Below, in pieces: positions 58,614 to 64,000 of a stretch of DNA of 64,000 nt. Each line of letters starts with the position of its first letter. The stretch's first letter is position 1. Source of the stretch: Arthrobacter sp. C2 (GTDB taxonomy: Bacteria; Actinomycetota; Actinomycetes; Actinomycetales; Micrococcaceae); contig CP042428.1 of the NCBI GenBank assembly GCA_024207135.1, forward strand, positions 2,418,001 to 2,482,000, in the 5' to 3' direction. The position numbers and the translations under genes are program-made. Below the pieces are notes generated by a model, which was not told the origin of the DNA, made no database searches, and worked only from the letters and a program-made list of their open reading frames with translations.

Positions 58614-59216
58614 ATGCGCGCCAACTTGGGGTGGGTGACCGCAGACCTTGCCGTCGGCGGGGACCTGGACGTCGACGACGACGTCATGGTGCAGCAAATG
58701 GCCGAGATCCTTGATGCGGGGATCACCCACGTGGTGGATCTGCGCAGTGAGGCCAACGACGCAGAGATCTGGAAACACGTGCAGGTCAATTACCGTTGGC
58801 TGGGGACCGACGACGCCGACGGGCACGTGGTCCCGCCGGAAATCTTCGACGCGGGGGTGCGCTTCGCCCGGCTCGCGGCGCGCGAGGGCGGAAAGCTGCT
58901 GGCCCACTGCCACATGGGGATCAACCGCGGGCCGTCCATGGGCTTCGCGATCCTGCTGGATCGCGGATACCGGCCCATCGAGGCCTTCGACATGATCCGC
59001 GCCGCGCGACCGCAGGCCTTCATCGCCTATGCGCAGGACGCCTTGGCCGCCGACGCCGCCCGGCAAATGCGCCAGGGGGCGCGGCCGGCCCACCGGGAGA
59101 AGCAGTCGCGGTTGCTGCAAGAGCACATCGATGAGGTGCTCACGCCCAGCGCCGTCGGGCGCATCCGCCACCTGATGCGCCAGAGCCGCCGCCGGGACCT
59201 GGGCTTTACGGCCTGA
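58614..59216 (+). CDS. Dual-specificity protein phosphatase
   Basis: A 200-residue phosphatase. The active-site loop CHMGINRGPS (C99, R105, H98) is a CX5R motif, with a general acid near D66/D67 and VDLRSEAND, all typical of dual-specificity phosphatases. It should remove phosphate from Tyr, Ser or Thr, or from another phosphorylated substrate. A C-terminal ~60-residue helical, basic extension (LLQEHIDEVLTP, RHLMRQSRRR) is present. It follows the vWA gene by one base and is translationally coupled. The stop is followed by a bidirectional terminator. Confidence 0.88.
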   Translation: MRANLGWVTADLAVGGDLDVDDDVMVQQMAEILDAGITHVVDLRSEANDAEIWKHVQVNYRWLGTDDADGHVVPPEIFDAGVRFARLAAREGGKLLAHCHMGINRGPSMGFAILLDRGYRPIEAFDMIRAARPQAFIAYAQDALAADAARQMRQGARPAHREKQSRLLQEHIDEVLTPSAVGRIRHLMRQSRRRDLGFTA

Positions 59217-59227
59217 GCCGTCCGGCC

Positions 59228-59261
59228 AACCGGCGAGCGCGAGGTGCCGCGCTCGCCGGTT
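59228..59261. terminator. Bidirectional terminator
   Basis: AACCGGCGAGCGC (59228-59240) pairs with GCGCTCGCCGGTT (59249-59261), perfect 13-base arms, 8-base loop. It lies between the phosphatase stop and the uvrA2 stop, whose codon it overlaps by two bases. Confidence 0.85.
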
Positions 59262-61797
59262 ACGGCGCGTTCGACCCCGCCATCCCCAGGCGCCGGGCCA
59301 GGTAGGGCGCGGTCCTGGACTCCGGGTGGAGCGCCAGCTCCCGGGGGGTCCCGGTGGCCACGATCTTCCCTCCGGCGTCTCCCCCGGCCGGGCCCAGGTC
59401 GATGACCCAGTCGGCGGCGGCCACCACGTCCATGTGGTGCTCCACCACGATCACGGTGTTGCCCGCCTCCACCAGCCGGTGCAGCTGGCCCAGCAGCAAT
59501 TGCACGTCCGCCGGGTGCAGGCCGGTGGTGGGCTCGTCCAACAGGTAGAGCGTGTGCCCGCGCCGGGCACGCTGCAGCTCGGTGGCCAGCTTGATGCGCT
59601 GGGCCTCGCCGCCGGAGAGCTCGGGCGCCGGCTGCCCCAGGGCCAGGTAGCCCAATCCCACGTCGCGCAACGTCTCAAGGGACCGTGCGGCGGCCGGGAT
59701 CCCGGCCAGGAACGCCGCGGCATCATCGACGCTCAGGGCCAGGACCTCGGCGATGTTCTTGCCCGCATAGGTGGCCTCGAGGGTCTCGGGGTTGTAGCGC
59801 GAGCCGTGGCATTCCGGGCACGGCCCGTAGCTTCCGGGCAGGAAGAGCAGCTCCACCTCCAGGTAGCCCTCGCCCAGGCAGGTTTCGCAGCGGCCGCCGG
59901 CGACGTTGAAGGAGAAGCGCCCGGCGCCGTAGCCGCGCCGCTTGGCCAGCGGCGTGTCGGCGAAGGCCTGGCGCACCGCGTCGAACAGGCCGGTGTAGGT
60001 GGCAAGGTTCGAGCGCGGGGTGCGGCCGATGGGCTTTTGGTCCATGGCCACGATCCGCTCGATCCGCTGCGCCCCGCGCACCTCGAGCACCGTGGCGAAG
60101 TCCGTTTCCGCCTCCGGCCCCGGGGCCGCGGGCTCGGGGGTTTCGGCGGATCCGTTGCGCCGGCTGCCGCCCAACCTGTCCGCCAGCCCGTGCGCCAGCG
60201 CCCGGCTGACCAGGGAGGACTTGCCCGATCCGGACACCCCGGTGACGGCGCTGAGCACGCCCAGCGGGAAGCGCGCATCCAGGTCCGCCAGGTTGTGCAG
60301 GGAAATCCCGTCCAGCTCCAGCCAGTGCTCGGCAACCCGCGGCGCCCGTGCCACCGCGGCGTCCGCGCGGGGCTCCAGGAACCGCCGGGTCACCGATTCG
60401 TCCACGCGGCGGAGTCCGGCCACCGGGCCGCTGTAGAGCACCTTGCCGCCGCCGGCACCGGCGCCCGGGCCCACATCGACGATCCAGTCCGCCCGGGCCA
60501 CCACCTCCATGTTGTGTTCCACCACGAAGACGGAGTTCCCGGACGCCTTCAGCGCCTCGAGCACCTCAAGCAGCGGCCGCGCATCGGCCGGATGCAGGCC
60601 GGCCGAGGGCTCGTCGAGTACATAGATGACCCCGAAGAGGCCCGAGCGCAGCTGCGTGGCGATGCGCAGGCGCTGCATCTCCCCGGGAGAGAGCGTCGGG
60701 GTTCCGCGGTCAAGGCTCAGGTAGCCCAGGCCCAGATTCACCAGCACCTCGATGCGTCCCAGCAGGTCGGCGGCGATCGAGGCGGCGACCCCGGCGGCAA
60801 GGTCCCCCGAGGCCTCCTTCCGGGGATCGGCCAGCGGCCGCAGCACCGCGGCCAGGTCGGTCAGCGCGGTGGCGTTGAAGCCGGCAATGTCCAGGGACGC
60901 CACCGTGACCGCCAGCGCTTCGGGGCGGAAGCCGGTGCCATGGCATTGGGGGCAGGGCCCGGAGCGCATGAAGCGCAGCGCCTTGGCCCGCATCGTTTCG
61001 GACTTGGAGTCGGCCACGGTGTGCAGCACGTAGCGCCGCGCGCTCCAGAAGCGGCCCTGGTAGGGTTTGGCGACCCTGTCGCGCTCGGGCGTCACCTGGA
61101 CCACGGGTTGTTCGTCGGTGAACAGGAGCCAGTCGCGCACCTTCTTCGGCAGCTGGCGGAAGGGCACATCCACGTCGTGGCCCAGGTGCGAGGTGATGTC
61201 GCGCAGGTTCTTGCCTTGCCAGGCACCGGGCCACGCGGCAATCGCGCCCTCGCGGATGCTCAAGGTCGGGTCGGGGACCAGCGAATCCTCGGTGACGGTG
61301 TGGGCGACGCCCAGCCCGTGGCATTGCGGGCAGGCGCCCACCGCGGTGTTCGGAGAGAAGGAATCCGAATCCAGGCGCGGCGCCCCGGCCGGATAGTCCC
61401 CGGCACGGGAGAAGAGCATCCGCACCGAGTTCGACAACGTGGTCAGCGTGCCCACGGTGGAGCGGGAGCTGGCGGTGCCGCGGCGCTGCTGCAGCGCCAC
61501 GGCCGGAGGCAGGCCGGAAATGAACTCGACCTTCGGCGTATGGCCCTGGGCGATGAGCCGGCGCGCATAGGGCGCCACGGATTCCAGGAACCGTCGCTGC
61601 GCCTCGGCGAAGATCGTGCCGAAGGCCAGCGAGGACTTCCCGGACCCGGAGACCCCGGTGAAGGCGACGATGGCATCGCGCGGAATGCGCACCTCGACGT
61701 CGCGCAGGTTGTTCTCGTTGGCGCCGCGCACGTGGACGAATCCGTCATGCGTGCCCGGTGCCGGGGTGTATTCGGTGTCCTGGCCAATGCTGTTCAC
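59260..61797 (-). CDS. UvrA2-type excinuclease ABC ATPase
   Basis: An 845-residue protein related to UvrA. The first ABC has [14 protein letters not shown] (Walker A), [13 protein letters not shown] signature and [14 protein letters not shown] Walker B. The second has [29 protein letters not shown] and [13 protein letters not shown]. Zinc motifs [16 protein letters not shown] and [16 protein letters not shown] are intact. It is shorter than UvrA (about 950) and lacks much of the UvrB-binding region, so it is the UvrA2 branch, often linked to drug or DNA-damage tolerance. A GTG start at 61797 is used; 61824 is possible. Confidence 0.9.
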   Translation of the reverse strand: MNSIGQDTEYTPAPGTHDGFVHVRGANENNLRDVEVRIPRDAIVAFTGVSGSGKSSLAFGTIFAEAQRRFLESVAPYARRLIAQGHTPKVEFISGLPPAVALQQRRGTASSRSTVGTLTTLSNSVRMLFSRAGDYPAGAPRLDSDSFSPNTAVGACPQCHGLGVAHTVTEDSLVPDPTLSIREGAIAAWPGAWQGKNLRDITSHLGHDVDVPFRQLPKKVRDWLLFTDEQPVVQVTPERDRVAKPYQGRFWSARRYVLHTVADSKSETMRAKALRFMRSGPCPQCHGTGFRPEALAVTVASLDIAGFNATALTDLAAVLRPLADPRKEASGDLAAGVAASIAADLLGRIEVLVNLGLGYLSLDRGTPTLSPGEMQRLRIATQLRSGLFGVIYVLDEPSAGLHPADARPLLEVLEALKASGNSVFVVEHNMEVVARADWIVDVGPGAGAGGGKVLYSGPVAGLRRVDESVTRRFLEPRADAAVARAPRVAEHWLELDGISLHNLADLDARFPLGVLSAVTGVSGSGKSSLVSRALAHGLADRLGGSRRNGSAETPEPAAPGPEAETDFATVLEVRGAQRIERIVAMDQKPIGRTPRSNLATYTGLFDAVRQAFADTPLAKRRGYGAGRFSFNVAGGRCETCLGEGYLEVELLFLPGSYGPCPECHGSRYNPETLEATYAGKNIAEVLALSVDDAAAFLAGIPAAARSLETLRDVGLGYLALGQPAPELSGGEAQRIKLATELQRARRGHTLYLLDEPTTGLHPADVQLLLGQLHRLVEAGNTVIVVEHHMDVVAAADWVIDLGPAGGDAGGKIVATGTPRELALHPESRTAPYLARRLGMAGSNAP

Positions 61798-61938
61798 CTT
61801 CCCCACCCTAGGGCCAGCGTGCACCGGAGCTCCACCCGCGCCACTTGTCGGTGCAATTCATGGGCCGTGTTGCCGGGCACGGCGCCCCGGTGTCGCATAG
61901 GGTTTTCCCACACACCATTCCCGGCAAGAGGAACAGAC

Positions 61939-62430
61939 ATGGCCAAGCACAGCACACCGGCTTCGAAGACCGAGGACAGCGACGAGGAGCTGCACCGCAA
62001 GTGGAACGAGCTGCTGCAGGAGATGCGCGTGATGCAGACCGGCGCGCAGATCCTCGCCGCTTTCCTGGTGGTCCTGCCCTTCCAGTCCCGCTTCGACACC
62101 CTGGAGGTACCCGATGAACGGTTCTACCTGGTGTTGCTGGTGGCCTCGGCCCTGGTGATCCTGCTGTTGGTCACCCCCGTGGCCGTGCACCGGCACTTCT
62201 TCGGCCAGCAGCTCAAGGCCACCACCGTCCACCTGGGCCACATCATTTCCCGGCTCGTGGTCTTGGGGGTGGGGGTGCTGGTGGCCGGGTGCGTCTGGTT
62301 CGTCGTCCAGGTGCTGCATGGTTGGCAGATGGGCCTGCTTGTGGGCGGGATCCTGATGGCGGCCGCGCTCTTCCTGCTGCTGGTGCTGCCGCGGATCGTT
62401 ACCCCGCGCTCGACGCTCCCGGCGGAATGA
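61939..62430 (+). CDS. DUF6328-like membrane protein
   Basis: A 163-residue protein with four helices: TGAQILAAFLVVLPFQSRFDTL, FYLVLLVASALVILLLVTPVAVHRHFF, IISRLVVLGVGVLVAGCVWFVVQVLHGW and LVGGILMAAALFLLLVLPRI. The NELLQEMRVMQTGAQIL start fits DUF6328 of actinobacteria. The function is unknown. The ATG has AGAGGA six bases upstream. Confidence 0.85.
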   Translation: MAKHSTPASKTEDSDEELHRKWNELLQEMRVMQTGAQILAAFLVVLPFQSRFDTLEVPDERFYLVLLVASALVILLLVTPVAVHRHFFGQQLKATTVHLGHIISRLVVLGVGVLVAGCVWFVVQVLHGWQMGLLVGGILMAAALFLLLVLPRIVTPRSTLPAE

Positions 62431-62582
62431 ACGACCCCGACGCAGGAATCAACCCGCCGTTGTTTGCCATTCGCGAAATCCCCGGGCGTTTCCTTCCCGG
62501 TGCGTGATACGTTGCTGTCACCGCTACATCACATGGATATCCACGGAAGGCTGCGCGGCAGCCGATCATCGAGGAGGCAGTT

Positions 62583-63137
62583 ATGGCAGCAAAAACCAAC
62601 GCAGGATTCACGGTCCCGGGCATGAGCCTGGCCAACGGGCACAAGGTCGCCAATGCGCTGCAGATGCGGATCCACGCATTCAACGACCTGCAGCTGACCC
62701 TCAAGCACGCACACTGGAACGTGGTGGGTCGCGACTTCATCGGCGTCCACGAAATGCTTGACCCGCAGATCGATCTGGTCCGGGCCATGATCGACGCCCT
62801 GGCCGAACGCATGGCCACCATGGGTGTTTCCCCCAACGGCCTGCCCGGCGCCCTGGTCGCGGCACGCGCCTGGGACGACTACGAGATCGGCCGGGCCAGC
62901 ACCACCGAGCACCTTGCAGCCCTGGACCTGGTCTACACCGGGGTCATCACCTCCATGCGCAAGACCATCGAGGAGGTCGGCAAGCTGGACCCGATCACCG
63001 AGGATATCCTCATCGGCCAGACCGGCGAACTGGAGCAGTTCCAGTGGTTCATGCGCTCGCACCTGGAAAACAGCGCCGGGGAGCTGTCCAACAAGGACAC
63101 CCGCACCGAGAAGGGCGCTGCCAAGAAGGCCAAGTAG
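62583..63137 (+). CDS. dps: Dps-family DNA-binding ferritin
   Basis: A 184-residue Dps protein. The ferroxidase ligands H44, H56, D60 and E75 are spaced exactly as in E. coli Dps (12, 4 and 15 residues apart). It forms a dodecamer that oxidises iron with peroxide and protects DNA. The Lys-rich tail (EKGAAKKAK) probably binds DNA. The ATG has GAGGAGG about seven bases upstream. It is monocistronic, with a strong terminator. Confidence 0.95.
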   Translation: MAAKTNAGFTVPGMSLANGHKVANALQMRIHAFNDLQLTLKHAHWNVVGRDFIGVHEMLDPQIDLVRAMIDALAERMATMGVSPNGLPGALVAARAWDDYEIGRASTTEHLAALDLVYTGVITSMRKTIEEVGKLDPITEDILIGQTGELEQFQWFMRSHLENSAGELSNKDTRTEKGAAKKAK

Positions 63138-63157
63138 CGCCGGCCGCACGGCCAGCC

Positions 63158-63189
63158 AGGGGACCCCGGAGCATGCTCCGGGGTCCCCT
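63158..63189 (+). terminator. Perfect palindromic terminator of dps
   Basis: A perfect 32-base palindrome centred on GCATGC (63171-63176), followed by a T-rich run (TTTCCTTGTCTT). It lies 21 bases after the dps stop. Confidence 0.9.
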
Positions 63190-63339
63190 TTCCTTGTCTT
63201 GCAGCGCCGCGACGCCGGCTCCCCGGGCCGCTGGGCCTCGTTTACCCTTGACCGCCGGATACTGCGCTGGCAGTCTCGTATCCAGGGTGCCGGACGAACC
63301 TCGCCCGGCACATGCCGCCAGGGCGGGAGCGAAAAGAAC

Positions 63340-63975
63340 ATGGAAACAAACCGGGAATCCACCAAGACCGCGGACCTGCGCATCGTGCCGGCCAACCAGG
63401 CCGGCAGCGCGGACCTGGAGAAGGTCTTCGGCTCCAGGGGCACCGCGTGGGATTGCCAGTGCCAGTGGTTCCAGAATCCCGGCAAGAGCTTCGACGCACT
63501 CTCCGTGCAGGAGCGCGCACACGACTTGCGCACCCAGACCCGGTGCGGGATTCCGGATGCGCAGACCACCAGCGGGTTGGTCGCCTACCTCGGGGACGAA
63601 CCGGTGGGCTGGTGCGCCGTCGAGCCGCGCACCGCCTACCCGCGGCTGCGCACCTCGCGCGTGGCCTTTGGCGGCCGCGACGAGGAGGACCGGGAAGATG
63701 CGGGCGTGTGGACGGCGGTCTGCTTTGTCACCCGCACGGGGTTCCGGCGCCGCGGGGTCAGCCGCGCCCTGGCTGCGGCGGCCGTGGACTTCGCCCGGTC
63801 CCGCGGGGCCCGCGCCCTGGAGGGCTACCCGTTGCTGTTGCCCGCGGGCAAGGCCCCGATGTGGGGCGAGCTGTATGTGGGTAGCCGCTCGATCTTTGCC
63901 GACGCCGGCTTCAGGGAGGTCGGCCACCCGACCCCGCGCCGCTTCGTGATGCGCATCGATTTCGGGCAGCCATAG
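63340..63975 (+). CDS. GNAT-family acetyltransferase
   Basis: A 211-residue protein. VWTAVCFVTRTGFRRRGVSRALAAAAVDFAR (in parts) contains the acetyl-CoA-binding RRRGVSRAL motif of GNAT enzymes, and YVGSRSIFADAGFREV is the last strand. It acetylates an amine on an unknown small molecule or protein. GGGAG lies about ten bases before the ATG. A cysteine-tryptophan-rich segment (AWDCQCQWFQNP) occurs near residue 36. It ends 25 bases before the window edge. Confidence 0.9.
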   Translation: METNRESTKTADLRIVPANQAGSADLEKVFGSRGTAWDCQCQWFQNPGKSFDALSVQERAHDLRTQTRCGIPDAQTTSGLVAYLGDEPVGWCAVEPRTAYPRLRTSRVAFGGRDEEDREDAGVWTAVCFVTRTGFRRRGVSRALAAAAVDFARSRGARALEGYPLLLPAGKAPMWGELYVGSRSIFADAGFREVGHPTPRRFVMRIDFGQP

Positions 63976-64000
63976 CCGGCCGAATCGCCTTTGCTGCTAC

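Noticed and set aside
59326-62430. A 1034-codon plus-strand open frame across the uvrA2 gene
   Set aside because: Antisense to complete ABC motifs. Only the last 163 codons, in the same frame, form the real DUF6328-like gene from 61939.

Overview
The window is GC-rich and densely packed, with GTG starts, ATGA-type gene overlaps and apparently leaderless genes. It carries a C50-carotenoid operon of the Corynebacterium/Arthrobacter type, together with class-E-sortase-like and LPXTG surface anchors, Dps, and DUF6186, DUF6328 and Septum_form family proteins. This fits a pigmented Actinomycetota member, most likely Micrococcaceae (Arthrobacter / Paeniglutamicibacter-like). The assignment is an inference from gene content. 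No rRNA, tRNA, CRISPR array, transposase or prophage gene was seen. Family names come from reading the translations, not from database searches.

Layout. 1-4.3 kb: a partial metallo-beta-lactamase hydrolase, two unrecognised divergent proteins and a DszC/SfnB-like flavin enzyme. 4.5-9.3 kb: a MarR regulator divergent from an MFS exporter and an aldo/keto reductase, then a thioredoxin-fold protein and an MHS-family symporter. 9.5-12.7 kb: an overlapping response regulator, histidine kinase and TAXI binding lipoprotein. 12.8-16.7 kb: a very large secreted beta-propeller/5'-nucleotidase with a LAxTG wall anchor. 16.8-21.7 kb: secreted or envelope proteins, including an OmpA-domain/lipoprotein pair and an Excalibur/HNH pair. 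21.8-25.9 kb: a terpene-cyclase-fold protein and an ABC-2 exporter whose genes overlap a LolA/RseB-like secreted protein. 26-31 kb: an ArsR/SRPBCC pair, a small ORF behind a structured leader, an alanine-glyoxylate-type aminotransferase broken by one amber codon, YceI, a truncated DHFR-like gene and a regulator. 31.5-38.4 kb: redox and metabolic genes, ending in a thioredoxin with a SigR/SigH-type promoter divergent from a 38-residue cysteine-rich ORF.

38.4-41.4 kb is the most unusual locus. It has three proteins with SipW-type (TasA/CalY-like) signal peptides around an ER-type signal peptidase, and that peptidase is fused to an extracellular LPxTG-anchored domain. It looks like a self-contained surface-fibre export system.

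41.6-57.5 kb: a DUF2236 oxygenase, an AhpD-like protein, RlmN, and two MarR regulators. The second MarR leads the operon crtE-crtB-crtI-crtYe-crtYf-crtEb, followed by a photolyase and a flavin monooxygenase. A TspO-like membrane protein and an NAD(P)-binding/DUF2867 protein are transcribed divergently. The crt genes should take prenyl diphosphates to GGPP, phytoene, lycopene, flavuxanthin and a cyclic C50 carotenoid of the decaprenoxanthin type. 57.5-59.2 kb: a leaderless module of HTH protein, von Willebrand A protein and dual-specificity phosphatase. 59.2-64 kb: a UvrA2-like ABC ATPase, a membrane protein, Dps and a GNAT acetyltransferase.
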